Of a stretch of 64,000 nucleotides of DNA, positions 18,301 through 26,123 are shown piece after piece. Location of the stretch: the NCBI GenBank assembly GCA_902491375.1, contig CABUHE010000003.1:1-64000 (forward strand). Direction: 5' to 3'. The notes below the pieces were generated by a model. It had not been told where the DNA came from and did no database searches. It was given only the letters and a program-made list of their open reading frames with translations. How positions within the stretch are numbered: position 1 is the stretch's first letter; each line of letters opens with the position of its first letter. The stretch is from an uncultured Prevotella sp. (GTDB lineage: Bacteria > Bacteroidota > Bacteroidia > Bacteroidales > Bacteroidaceae). Both the position numbers and the translations under genes were made by a program.

Positions 18301-19533
18301 TCCAGGCAATGATTTCTTAGTAAATCCGTCGGGAACGTTATATTCAGGGAACAGCACAACAGGTTTGCTCCATGTGTAACCGTCGTCAGATGTCTGGAGC
18401 ATTGTGCGTCCGGGCGGCTCGTGCTCGCTTCGCGGATTTGTCAGATAGTGCATATAGAATTTGCCGTTCCAGTATGCCATCATTGGCTGATGATCGTACA
18501 TCCAGCTGCTTTCGCTGCGCATTGTCTGGATGTTGTGAACACCTACGACCGGTGACAGACCTCCGTCGTGACGTGCAGGTGTTGCGATTACGTTGCCGGT
18601 GTAGTGTACTGCGTCGCGGTTTGCCTTGATAAGGTTGTTGACAATTTCCTCAGACGCCATGAATACTGTGCCGTGCTTGTGGCCTACCGGGAAACTTACA
18701 GCTCCTGTACGGTCCTGGAATGTCTTGAAGTCTTTTGTTCTTGAAGCTCCGTAAATTCCGTGCCGGTAAGAGTCGTAGTAAATATAATACCATCCTTCGG
18801 CCTTTGCCGTTGTCGGTCCTTCGGTGAAACTCTCAGTGAAAGGTTCAGACGGTTTGCTCCACGGACCATAGGGTGACTTGGCGAATGAAACTTTCAGATT
18901 ACGCTGTTTGCGTGAATTGTCTTTCAATACCATCACGTAGTCTTTGTCGCCGCGTTTCAGTATCGTTGCGTCTATGCAGCTGAAGTCAGGGTCGATCAGC
19001 ACTTTAGCTTTGCTGAACTTCTTGAAGTCTTTTGTGGTTACGTAGTACAGACGGTGGTTGTTGTAGTGGTCTTCTTCGTAATCGGGGAATTTGCCTGGCA
19101 CGCATGAAGCCCAGACAATCATATATAGCTTCTTTACGTCATCGTAGAACAGTTCGGGTGCCCATACGTTTACCGTCGTAGGGTCGTCCATTACGTTAAT
19201 GAGTCTTTCCTTACTCCAGTGGATAAGGTCTTTTGACGAAGCGTAGCCGAAGCCTCTGTCGCCCTTCCAGCTTGAGGTCCATACAAGGTGGAATGTGCCG
19301 TCAGGCCCTTTAACTATCGAAGGATCGCGCATTACTTTCTGCGTGCCGACCTCAGGACGCAGAAATGTGCCCTGTATGGTGTCCCATCGCAGGCCGTCAT
19401 AACTGTAGATGAATCGCAATCCCTCGTTTGCCGGTTCACGGAAAGACGTGGATACGTAAACGTCTTTGGCAGACGTAAAACTGGAAACCATCGTTGCAGC
19501 GGCAATGATGGCAGACAAAAAGAGCTTTTTCAT
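15397..19533 (-). CDS. Multimodular GH43-GH143-GH142-like glycosidase
   Basis: A 1378-residue secreted enzyme with three apparent modules. Residues 1-22 are a signal peptide. About 23-310 is a GH43-like five-bladed propeller (MRDPSIVKGPDG, VNVWAPELFYD). About 315-690 is a second propeller-like module resembling GH143, which removes the 2-keto-3-deoxy sugar Dha from RG-II. A beta-sandwich (about 700-860) leads to an (alpha/alpha)6 domain (about 890-1378) resembling GH142 beta-L-arabinofuranosidase. The founding GH143/GH142 enzyme carries both activities, matching RG-II chain D (beta-L-Araf-Dha). The extra GH43 head is what differs. First gene of the operon, 83 bp before the esterase; no clear promoter seen upstream. 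Confidence 0.72.
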   Translation of the reverse strand: MKKLFLSAIIAAATMVSSFTSAKDVYVSTSFREPANEGLRFIYSYDGLRWDTIQGTFLRPEVGTQKVMRDPSIVKGPDGTFHLVWTSSWKGDRGFGYASSKDLIHWSKERLINVMDDPTTVNVWAPELFYDDVKKLYMIVWASCVPGKFPDYEEDHYNNHRLYYVTTKDFKKFSKAKVLIDPDFSCIDATILKRGDKDYVMVLKDNSRKQRNLKVSFAKSPYGPWSKPSEPFTESFTEGPTTAKAEGWYYIYYDSYRHGIYGASRTKDFKTFQDRTGAVSFPVGHKHGTVFMASEEIVNNLIKANRDAVHYTGNVIATPARHDGGLSPVVGVHNIQTMRSESSWMYDHQPMMAYWNGKFYMHYLTNPRSEHEPPGRTMLQTSDDGYTWSKPVVLFPEYNVPDGFTKKSLPGIVAKDLKAVMHQRVGFYVSKNGKKLIALGNYNVALTPKDHPNDGNGIGRVAREIKADGSFGPIYFIYYNHGFNEKNTDYPYYKKSKDKEFVKACDELIADPMMRMQWVEEADRNDDILPLKTPYKAFSGYTLPDGRKVGLWKHALTSISSDGGNTWRYPAPRAHGFVNSNAKIWGQRLSDGTYATVYNPAEYRWPLGISLSKDGLEYTTLNLVCGDVTPERHWGNYKSYGPQYTRGILEGNGTPKDGNLWVTYSNNKEDIWVACVQVPVKLEATEQAHGSFSQYKKLADMTDWNIRTGQWTPVRLNGEWLTLSDKDPYDYATVEKVIPATKELTVEFDVKAMQNNHGQLNIEFLDAKGNMCSRIVLDSTATMKVKGGARYGGMVKGYKAGEPYHIKAILSVDGHVGTYFVNGKKATARMFDTPVEAITRIVFRTGDLFDKPDIETPADQFVDMPRADEEDPMATFAIANLTTKSSDADGNAAVLKYDNYKHYADRFNTMEDENIVTDIPNSKSSEWMSKNIPLFDCPDKDMEEIYYYRWWSLRKHIKRTPVGLGMTEFLVQRSYADKYNLIACAVGHHIMETRWLRDTTYLHQILNTWYHGNDGKAMTKMNKFSSWNPAAVYEAYKVLGDTTFVLGLKPSLEEEYARWKRTNRLKNGLYWQGDVQDGMEESISGGRRKQYARPTINSYMYGNARALAELNRLAGNASKAKEYDLEADTLKNLIQSKLWNEKQSFFETLRGDSSAAVREAIGFIPWYFNLPDAKKYDEAWKQLEDEKGFSAPYGLTTAERRHPEFRSHGVGKCEWDGAIWPFATSQTLTAFANYINTYPDPVLGDTTFFKQMKLYVESQHHRGRPYIGEYLDEKNGAWLMGDRERSRYYNHSTFADLVITGLVGLRPQADGSIVINPLVPAGTWDYFCLDDVNYRGNVLTIIYDKDGQHYHQGKGFRLMINGKTVCEREDLGKLTYKM

Positions 19534-20149
19534 TATATCGGTTTTTCTTGCTTGTTTTATATAAGACGGTATGTTAAATCGTTTGTAATCATGAATTTCT
19601 ATATATTATTGTATAATTATTAAATAAGAAGTCAACTGTCTGCAAGTTACCTGATTTGTGTTTCTGTGTGTATTTACGTTATGTAAAGTTATATTGTTAA
19701 ATATATTGCAATATGTTATTTGCTTGTTTTCGATATATTTATAGTCTTTTTGTTAAGTCTTGACTTATATGCAGTCTTGAATATTTAGCTGCTTTATTTA
19801 TGTCATTCTCCTTCTTTTATAATAAGATATTAGTAGGTTTTCTTATTTTTTATATTGATGTAAAATTCTAAAATATTGATATATCAGTATTTGTTGAAAT
19901 GTTTAATGTGATGATACGTGCTTTGTTGAGTTATCGTGCAAGTCTGTTCTCTAAATCTAGCACGGATGTCGTAATAATGAATAATTATTATTTATTCATC
20001 TTTATGAATATTGAGATAATCTGATTTATAGGTGTAATCATTATGTTGCTATAATCGGTCAAAATATAACAAATTGTTTGATATGCGTCAATTTTAGGTT
20101 AGTCTTTTTAATTTTGTTAATACATAATGAAACTTTATTTATTGAAATA
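19534..20149. other. Long AT-rich divergent intergenic region
   Basis: About 616 bp between the first glycosidase gene (minus) and the asnA promoter (plus). I see no ORF, no RNA gene and no clear TAnnTTTG box for the glycosidase operon, which may rely on an activator. A small AT-rich hairpin lies near 19978-20000. Confidence 0.5.
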
Positions 20150-20180
20150 TTTGCATATTGGTTATGTTTTATTACCTTTG
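20150..20180 (+). promoter_or_regulatory. asnA promoter
   Basis: TTTG at 20150-20153 and TACCTTTG at 20173-20180, 19 bp apart: an exact match to the Bacteroidetes -33/-7 consensus. It is 31 bp before the asnA start. Confidence 0.85.
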
Positions 20181-20211
20181 CTGACGAAAATAACAACTAA
20201 ATCAAATTGAT

Positions 20212-21249
20212 ATGAGCAAATTGATACGCCCGAAAGGGTATTGGCCCTTGCTCGATATTCAACAGACTGAGCAAGGTATTAAGACGATAAAAGAGTTCTT
20301 TCAGATGAATCTGTCAACCGAATTGCGCTTGCGTAGGGTTACAGCTCCTCTGTTTGTACTTAAAGGTTTGGGCATAAACGATGACCTTAACGGTGTAGAA
20401 CGGCCTGTAACATTTCCTATAAAAGACCTTGGCGAAGCACAGGCGGAGGTTGTTCATTCGCTTGCTAAATGGAAAAGGCTCACGCTGGCAAAGTATCATG
20501 TCGAACCGGGATACGGCATATATACTGACATGAACGCCATCAGAGCTGACGAAGAACTTGACAATCTGCACTCGCTATATGTTGACCAGTGGGACTGGGA
20601 GGCTGTAATGACCAAGGAACAGCGCAACCTTGATTTTCTGAAAAGTATTGTCCGCAGAATTTATTCTGCCATACTCCGTACTGAGTATCTCGTCTGTGAG
20701 CGCTATCCTGTGATAAAGCCTTTCTTGCCTGAGGAAATACACTTTATTGAGAGTGAGGATTTGCTGCAAATGTATCCCGACAAGAGCGTAAAGGAACGTG
20801 AGGATCTTATTGCTAAGGAATATGGTGCTGTGTTTATTATAGGAATAGGCGGAAAGCTTTCTGACGGCAAACCGCATGATGGCCGTGCCCCTGACTATGA
20901 TGACTGGACAAGCACCAACAGCGACGGACGTAGCGGACTTAACGGTGATATCGTAATCTGGTATCCTGTGCTTAACCATGCCTTTGAACTTTCTTCTATG
21001 GGTATACGTGTTGATGCGGATGCTCTGCTGCGCCAGTTGGCAATTTCAGACCATCTTGAACGTAAGGAGCTTTATTTCCATAAGAAGCTTCTTGCCGGTG
21101 AACTGCCTCTCAGTATAGGTGGAGGTATTGGTCAGAGCCGTCTTTGCATGATGCTGCTCCATAAGGCGCATATTGGTGAGATTCAGGCAAGTATATGGCC
21201 TGAGGATATGATTAAAGAGTGCGATGAGCTTGGAATTACCATACTCTGA
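20212..21249 (+). CDS. asnA: Aspartate-ammonia ligase (asparagine synthetase A)
   Basis: Cytoplasmic enzyme making asparagine from aspartate, ammonia and ATP (giving AMP and PPi). The 345 residues fit the AsnA family, which has a class II aminoacyl-tRNA-synthetase fold. The conserved start (LIRPKGYWPLLD, then ELRLRRVTAPLFV), the PGYGIYTDMNAIRADE segment and the C-terminal GGGIGQSRLCM motif are all present. It has its own promoter at 20150-20180. Repeat array B and a bidirectional terminator separate it from the convergent dnaA gene. Confidence 0.97.
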   Translation: MSKLIRPKGYWPLLDIQQTEQGIKTIKEFFQMNLSTELRLRRVTAPLFVLKGLGINDDLNGVERPVTFPIKDLGEAQAEVVHSLAKWKRLTLAKYHVEPGYGIYTDMNAIRADEELDNLHSLYVDQWDWEAVMTKEQRNLDFLKSIVRRIYSAILRTEYLVCERYPVIKPFLPEEIHFIESEDLLQMYPDKSVKEREDLIAKEYGAVFIIGIGGKLSDGKPHDGRAPDYDDWTSTNSDGRSGLNGDIVIWYPVLNHAFELSSMGIRVDADALLRQLAISDHLERKELYFHKKLLAGELPLSIGGGIGQSRLCMMLLHKAHIGEIQASIWPEDMIKECDELGITIL

Positions 21250-21253
21250 TATT

Positions 21254-21341
21254 CAAAAGGCCATCTTTTACATAACAAAAGATGGTCTTTTACACGGCAA
21301 AAGATGCTCTTTCAGCCGATAAAAGAGTACCTTCTGTAAAA
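21254..21341. repeat. 22-bp palindromic unit array B (4 units)
   Basis: Units start at 21254, 21276, 21298 and 21320, five bp after the asnA stop. Centres are GCCAT, ATGGT, ATGCT and AGTAC. Units 1 and 2 can pair over 15 bp with one G-U pair. Units 3 and 4 have degenerate right arms (CTTTC, CTTCT). Confidence 0.92.
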
Positions 21342-21405
21342 TCTTGTAATCCTTAATTTAAATAAATATAGAGTCTGATATAAATATCTGTTAGTTATTG
21401 TAATA

Positions 21406-21477
21406 AACAATAATCACATTCACGTAAGCCGTATGCTCTTGGCGTTTGACTTTATGTGAATGTGATTATTGTTTTTT
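21406..21477. terminator. Bidirectional terminator between asnA and dnaA
   Basis: A perfect 18-bp stem (AACAATAATCACATTCAC and its complement) with a 32-nt loop. TTTTTT follows on the plus strand, and a T-rich stretch follows on the minus strand just past the dnaA stop. Confidence 0.85.
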
Positions 21478-21494
21478 ATCAGTATATTTACCGT

Positions 21495-22907
21495 TTACTT
21501 TTTCAGCTTGAAAGAATTTTCTATGCTTTGAACCTCACTGCAAAACAGTTTGTCTATCTTAATCCTGTTCTCAATCTGTGTGCAACTGTGGATTACAGTC
21601 GAATGGTCGCGTCCGCCGATCAGTTTTCCTATGCGTGACGCCGGCATTTTAGTATATTTCTGTGCCAGATACATTGACACCTGTCGTGCAATCACATAGT
21701 CGCGCTTGCGGCTTCGGCTTGTAACGGCGGCTGTTGTAACGTTGAAGTGGTTGCATACAGTGTCGAGAATGTCATCCATTGTAAGCGGTTCGTTGTCAAT
21801 CTTAACGGCACGTTTGATTACTCTTTCAGCCAGCCTCATGTCTATGTCGCAGTTGTATACGACAGAGAAAGCGAGAAGTGAGTTGATTACACCTTCAAGG
21901 TCACGCACGCTTCCGTTAGCAGTCTGCGCTATGAATCTGACAACTTCCTCTGGTATTTTCAGTCCGTCACGCTTTATCTTGCTGTTGAGTATGTCTACAC
22001 AGAGTTGTATGTTCGGCTTCTCAAGCTCTGCTATAAGGCCGCAGCTGAAACGTGTCAGCAGTCGGTCGTTCATGCCCTGAAGGTCAACCGGCGGTCGGTC
22101 GCACGCAAGTATTATGCGCTTACCGTTGCGGAAGAGGTGGTTGAAGATGTGGAAGAACGTATCTTGCGTCTTTGTAGCCGACACCCATTCCTGTATGTCG
22201 TCCACAATGAGCATGTCGATTGTCTGGTAGAAGTTGATGAAATCGTTCGTGCAGTTCTTCAGTACGGCATCGGTATATTGCACCTGGAATAGTCTTGCGC
22301 TGATATACAGCACCCGTTTCTGCGGATAAAGTTCTTTTGTACGTACGCCGATGGCATTTATAAGGTGAGTCTTTCCACAACCTGAAGGGCCGTAGATGAA
22401 CATAGGGTTAAACTGTGTTGAATTGGGATGCTCCGCTATTGACATTCCGACAGAGCGCGGCAGCTTGTTGCTGTCACCTTCGATATAGTTGGCAAATGTG
22501 TGATGACGGTCAAGTTGTGAGTCTATGTCTTGAGGCTTTGCTGCGTCAAGAAGGGTAGGCGACTGGTTGATGCGTGTTGTGCGTCGGGTTGAATTGTCAA
22601 TGTCTGCTACCGGTTCAGGCTCGACTTCTTGTGTTATCTTATGTGTCTTGTCAACTATTATGCGGTAGTTAAGGCGTATTCCTGCGCCGAAATATTTAAT
22701 CAGCACTTTGGTCAGCAGGCCAACGTAGTTCTCTTCGAGATATTCAACGAAGAAGTTGCTGGGCACTTGCAGTATAAGTGTCCGGCTGTTTTCGTTGAAT
22801 GATTCGAAGGCAATAGGCTTGAACCAAGCGTTGAATTGCTGTTCTGAGACGTTATCCTTTATCAACTGAAGGCATTTGTCCCAAAGTGCTTTATGGGTGT
22901 TACTCAT
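21495..22907 (-). CDS. dnaA: Chromosomal replication initiator DnaA
   Basis: ATP-dependent origin-binding protein of 470 residues. Domain I (about 1-85) is followed by a short linker. The AAA+ core has Walker A GPSGCGKTH (173-181) and Walker B LIVDDIQ (Asp236/Asp237). Domain IV near the C-terminus has the DNA-binding signature with GGRDHSTV. The gene stands alone, convergent to asnA, and is not next to dnaN or gyrB. No cluster of TTATCCACA boxes was seen nearby, so this is not evidently the origin. A promoter with an inverted repeat across its -7 box lies at 22937-22987. Confidence 0.98.
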   Translation of the reverse strand: MSNTHKALWDKCLQLIKDNVSEQQFNAWFKPIAFESFNENSRTLILQVPSNFFVEYLEENYVGLLTKVLIKYFGAGIRLNYRIIVDKTHKITQEVEPEPVADIDNSTRRTTRINQSPTLLDAAKPQDIDSQLDRHHTFANYIEGDSNKLPRSVGMSIAEHPNSTQFNPMFIYGPSGCGKTHLINAIGVRTKELYPQKRVLYISARLFQVQYTDAVLKNCTNDFINFYQTIDMLIVDDIQEWVSATKTQDTFFHIFNHLFRNGKRIILACDRPPVDLQGMNDRLLTRFSCGLIAELEKPNIQLCVDILNSKIKRDGLKIPEEVVRFIAQTANGSVRDLEGVINSLLAFSVVYNCDIDMRLAERVIKRAVKIDNEPLTMDDILDTVCNHFNVTTAAVTSRSRKRDYVIARQVSMYLAQKYTKMPASRIGKLIGGRDHSTVIHSCTQIENRIKIDKLFCSEVQSIENSFKLKK

Positions 22908-22955
22908 TTGTCAAGATAAGATTATGATGACTTTCCGTACGTTTGAAAGCAGATG

Positions 22956-22987
22956 CAAAGGTCGCAAAAAATATTGAAACGTACAAA
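22956..22987 (-). promoter_or_regulatory. dnaA promoter with flanking inverted repeat
   Basis: On the minus strand TTTG (22987-22984) and GACCTTTG (22963-22956) are 20 bp apart, close to the consensus. An 8-bp inverted repeat, GTACGTTT at 22937-22944 and AAACGTAC at 22977-22984, brackets the -7 box and could be an operator. Confidence 0.55.
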
Positions 22988-23294
22988 TTAAGGCTTTTCT
23001 TGAATTTTTTATTGATTTGCGTAAATATCGGAGAAATCGGACTTTATGGACTATTTTGTCATTTTAATGTAATTTTGGCTCTTGCATATTTGCAAGTGCT
23101 TGAAAAATAAAGGGTTACAGACTGTGTGCCGGATAAAGCTCAATTGATGCTTTTATTATGCCTGTTTTATAGAATGTCGTATGTATTAATAACTTCCGTG
23201 ATTTTTCAGTAGCTTGCTTAAAGTCGGATGTTATTTAGATGAATTATAAATTAGATTAAATTGTAAGTCCTGATTTGCGCTTTTGAATAATAAA
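22988..23294. other. Intergenic region upstream of dnaA
   Basis: No gene seen. A TAATTTTG box on the plus strand at 23070-23077 lacks a -33 partner. A small stem (CTTGCA/TGCAAG) lies just after it. Confidence 0.4.
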
Positions 23295-23361
23295 ACAAGG
23301 AAAGAACTTCAGTCGTTAGCTGCTCATTGAGGCTTAATGCAGCATGAAGTTCTTTCCTTGT
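23295..23361 (-). terminator. Terminator after the amidase-mlaD operon
   Basis: A perfect 17-bp outer stem (ACAAGGAAAGAACTTCA and its complement) with a smaller inner stem. On the minus strand TTTTATTATT follows. It lies 55 bp past the mlaD stop. Confidence 0.75.
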
Positions 23362-23415
23362 ATGTCTTATTTTACTTCAATAATTGTTTGTTTCAAGTAT
23401 GGGTAACTATGGGCG

Positions 23416-24318
23416 TCAGTTGTCTTTTCTTCCGAAGATAGAGAAGTGTACGTAACGCTTTGGATGTGCTTTGAGGTCAATAAGCAGCGAATCGGCTGAG
23501 CGCATAGTGCTGTTAAGATTGTTGTAAAGTGACGGGTCGCGCATCAGCAGTCCTAGCGATCCTTCGGTGTTGTTAAGCTGTTCTGTGAACTGTTTAACGT
23601 TAGCGAGAGTCTCGTCTACATGTGCAACGGTTGTTGCAAAATCAATTTTATTGATGTTTTTGGTTGCAACATTTGCGTTGTACAGTACGCTGTCTGCCAT
23701 GTTTGTGAGTCCCGGAACACTTCTCTGAAGACCTGCAAGCAGATTGTTGAGCCTGCGTGTCGTAACTGTAAGGTCGCCGGTTACTGTCTCGACATTCTGT
23801 AAAGAGTTTGCTATTGCCGGATTAGCCAGCAGTATGTTGAGGCTGGTTACGATGGAATCTATTTTCGGGAGAATCTGGTTTACAGTAGGTATCATCTCTG
23901 ACACTTGTCCTAAAGCTCCGTTGTTGATTCCGCCCTGGATAATTCCGCCTGGCATTACGCGTTCGCGTGGATTGTTTGCAAGCAGCAGGTTTACTTTCAC
24001 ATTGCCGAGCATGTCGCTTACAATCTCGGCACTGCTGCCTTTAGGTATGCGCAGTTTTTCATCAATATCAGCTTCAACCATAATGTCGCCTTTCTTGTCG
24101 TAGTTGTAGATAATGTCTCTTACAACACCTACTTTGTAGCCGTCGGCATATATTGCGCTTGATGATGACAGGCCGCTGATGTCCTTGAACGATATGTAAT
24201 AGATGTTTTCTGATGAGAACAGTTTCAGCCCTTTAAGGAAATTCATACCAAAAAACAATATTACCAAACCGCATATTACCACTAAGGCTATCTTGACTTC
24301 TTTGTTGAAAAACTTCAT
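23416..24318 (-). CDS. MlaD/MCE family lipid-transport protein
   Basis: Inner-membrane-anchored MCE protein of 300 residues, likely the substrate-binding part of a phospholipid ABC transporter that maintains outer-membrane asymmetry. One N-terminal membrane segment (about 10-28) is followed by an MCE domain (about 38-115, with GLSSSSAIYADGYKVGVVRDI) and a helical region. The MlaE permease and MlaF ATPase are not in the window. It starts 9 bp after the stop of the amidase gene and shares its operon. Length and layout are normal for Bacteroidetes MlaD. Confidence 0.88.
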   Translation of the reverse strand: MKFFNKEVKIALVVICGLVILFFGMNFLKGLKLFSSENIYYISFKDISGLSSSSAIYADGYKVGVVRDIIYNYDKKGDIMVEADIDEKLRIPKGSSAEIVSDMLGNVKVNLLLANNPRERVMPGGIIQGGINNGALGQVSEMIPTVNQILPKIDSIVTSLNILLANPAIANSLQNVETVTGDLTVTTRRLNNLLAGLQRSVPGLTNMADSVLYNANVATKNINKIDFATTVAHVDETLANVKQFTEQLNNTEGSLGLLMRDPSLYNNLNSTMRSADSLLIDLKAHPKRYVHFSIFGRKDN

Positions 24319-24327
24319 ATCTGTTTC

Positions 24328-25563
24328 TTATTTGTTAGACTTAAACTCTTTTATTGCCTGTCTTACATCCATTTTTTCTCCGTTTTTGAATGCTATTATG
24401 AATGCTTCTGGAAATTTGTCCAATATTGATTTACGCAGGCGGTATATTTCATTATAGTCGGTCGAGGCACCGTATGTGTATTTGATTAGTCCTCCCTCTT
24501 TATATGAGTCGATACCTTCAAGTCCTTTGAAGTTGCTGCTTGTTGTACTCAAGTCCTTGCTGCTTGCGAGAATCTGTACCTTGAACATTGGTTTGCCGTC
24601 AGTATCCTTGTCGTCATTTTGAGCTTCATTTTTTTCTTCTTTAACGTCTTTTTCTTTGACGGTTTCCACTTTTACTGGAGCTTTTTTTGCAACATTAGCC
24701 TTTTGTGGTTTATCAGATTCTTTCTTATCTTCAGCCGGAACTATTGAAGGTATATTCGAGCTCTTATTCTTCTCTGCTTTGAATGGCACCGTTACGTTCT
24801 TGTCATATCTGTTCTTATATTTTGCAAAGGCATTGTAAATTCCTTCTGCAATCTTGTCTATATTGTCTTTATTGTTAAGATATTTCTCTTCGTCAGGTGT
24901 CGTTATAAATCCAAGTTCTATCAGACATGCTGGCATTGATGTCTCGCGAAGTACAAGGAATACGTCCTGTTTAACACCTTTGTTCGGACGGCTTGTCAGT
25001 GAACATACGCTGCTTTGTACATATTTAGCCAGCTCTACGCTGCGTGCCATATTCTTATCGTGCATGAACTCAAACATTATGGCGCTTTCCGGCGAGTTTG
25101 GGTCATAGCCTTCATAGTGCTGTTTGTAGTCTTCCTCAATCATGATTACAGAGTTCTCACGCTGTGCGGCGCTAAGTTTCTCATCAGAGCGGCGTATACC
25201 CATTGTGTAGGTTTCAAGTCCTCGTGCGATATGACCGTTCGGTAAAGCATTCGTATGTATGGAGATAAAGACATCGGCCTTGTTCTTATTGGCAATGTCT
25301 GCACGTTTGTGTAAAGGAACAAATACGTCGGTTTTGCGTGTATAAATCACTTTAACGTCTGGGCAGTTTTCCTCAACGTAACGGCCGAAAGCCAGTGCAA
25401 CGTTGAGATTGATGTTCTTTTCGTATGAAAAGGAGCCTTTAGCACCTACATCATGACCACCGTGTCCGGCATCGATGACGAGCGTAAAGCGTTTGTCCGC
25501 GCCAAAGGTAGTGGCTGCTAAAGAGACAAATATCAGTAAGATGAATACTATCTTTTTGCCCAT
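24328..25563 (-). CDS. N-acetylmuramoyl-L-alanine amidase (Amidase_3) with SPOR-like C-terminus
   Basis: Exported peptidoglycan amidase of 411 residues, cutting the bond between MurNAc and the stem peptide. Signal peptide 1-21; Amidase_3 domain about 25-255 with zinc ligands His34 (DAGHGG), Glu48 and the His of SIHTNA, and catalytic Glu in LIELGF. A Lys/Glu/Pro-rich linker (about 260-330) leads to a C-terminal SPOR-like segment (KVQILASS, then YTYG) that would bind denuded glycan at the septum. First gene of a two-gene operon with mlaD. Promoter at 25583-25590. Confidence 0.92.
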   Translation of the reverse strand: MGKKIVFILLIFVSLAATTFGADKRFTLVIDAGHGGHDVGAKGSFSYEKNINLNVALAFGRYVEENCPDVKVIYTRKTDVFVPLHKRADIANKNKADVFISIHTNALPNGHIARGLETYTMGIRRSDEKLSAAQRENSVIMIEEDYKQHYEGYDPNSPESAIMFEFMHDKNMARSVELAKYVQSSVCSLTSRPNKGVKQDVFLVLRETSMPACLIELGFITTPDEEKYLNNKDNIDKIAEGIYNAFAKYKNRYDKNVTVPFKAEKNKSSNIPSIVPAEDKKESDKPQKANVAKKAPVKVETVKEKDVKEEKNEAQNDDKDTDGKPMFKVQILASSKDLSTTSSNFKGLEGIDSYKEGGLIKYTYGASTDYNEIYRLRKSILDKFPEAFIIAFKNGEKMDVRQAIKEFKSNK

Positions 25564-25582
25564 GAGTGATGTATTACAAATA

Positions 25583-25590
25583 CAAAGGTA
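25583..25590 (-). promoter_or_regulatory. -7 box of the amidase-mlaD operon
   Basis: On the minus strand TACCTTTG matches TAnnTTTG exactly, 20 bp before the amidase start. A weak -33 (GTTG) lies 22 bp further up. Confidence 0.65.
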
Positions 25591-25619
25591 GTAATTTATT
25601 TATAAAAAACTGCAACCTT

Positions 25620-26000
25620 TCAAATAGTTTTATCATTTATTAAGTGAAGTTCAACGGACGCACTTTTAAGGTCTGCTCCCATTGGAGGATTGATTTTGTC
25701 GATGGTTATGTCGACAGATTCAATCTGCGGAAAAGCTTTAATGATGCTTTCGCCTATCCTGCCGGCCACATGTTCGAGCAGGCAGGAAGGCTTTTGCATC
25801 TCCTTATTTATGATTTCAAATGCTTCAGCATAGTTAAGAGTGTCGTTTACGTTGTCGCTTACAATAGCTTTCGCCAGCGGATACTTAGCTCTTAGGCTTA
25901 CTATGAATTCGCCACCGGTTACCCTTTCCTGTGGCAACACGCCGTGGTTGGCGTGGAAGCGCACATTGTTAAGGCATACATAGCCGGATAATAGTTTCAT
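25620..26000 (-). CDS. folB: Dihydroneopterin aldolase
   Basis: Folate-pathway enzyme of 126 residues converting 7,8-dihydroneopterin to 6-hydroxymethyl-dihydropterin and glycolaldehyde. The family pattern is clear: VRFHANHGVLPQERVTGGEF near the N-terminus, the NYAE segment, HVAGRI, and a C-terminal KINPPMGADLKSASVEL with the catalytic-region lysine. Full length. It lies between the amidase operon and nrdJ on the same strand, with 56 bp and 123 bp gaps, and appears to be its own unit. Confidence 0.93.
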   Translation of the reverse strand: MKLLSGYVCLNNVRFHANHGVLPQERVTGGEFIVSLRAKYPLAKAIVSDNVNDTLNYAEAFEIINKEMQKPSCLLEHVAGRIGESIIKAFPQIESVDITIDKINPPMGADLKSASVELHLINDKTI

Positions 26001-26046
26001 TGTAAATCAATTAATGTGTCAATTCTGGCTAAGAGTAGAATTTTAA

Positions 26047-26084
26047 GAAAGCGCCTTGCTGTTTATAATAACAAGGGCGCTTTC
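26047..26084 (-). terminator. Terminator after nrdJ
   Basis: A stem of GAAAGCGCC with its complement, extended imperfectly, about 40 bp past the nrdJ stop on the minus strand, followed by a short T-rich run. Confidence 0.7.
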
Positions 26085-26123
26085 ACATAAAATACATGTT
26101 TTCGTCTATTAATCAAAATAGTC

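Noticed and set aside
21342..23294. Replication origin next to dnaA
   Set aside because: No cluster of DnaA boxes or typical AT-rich unwinding element with boxes was seen, and dnaN, recF or gyrB are absent nearby.
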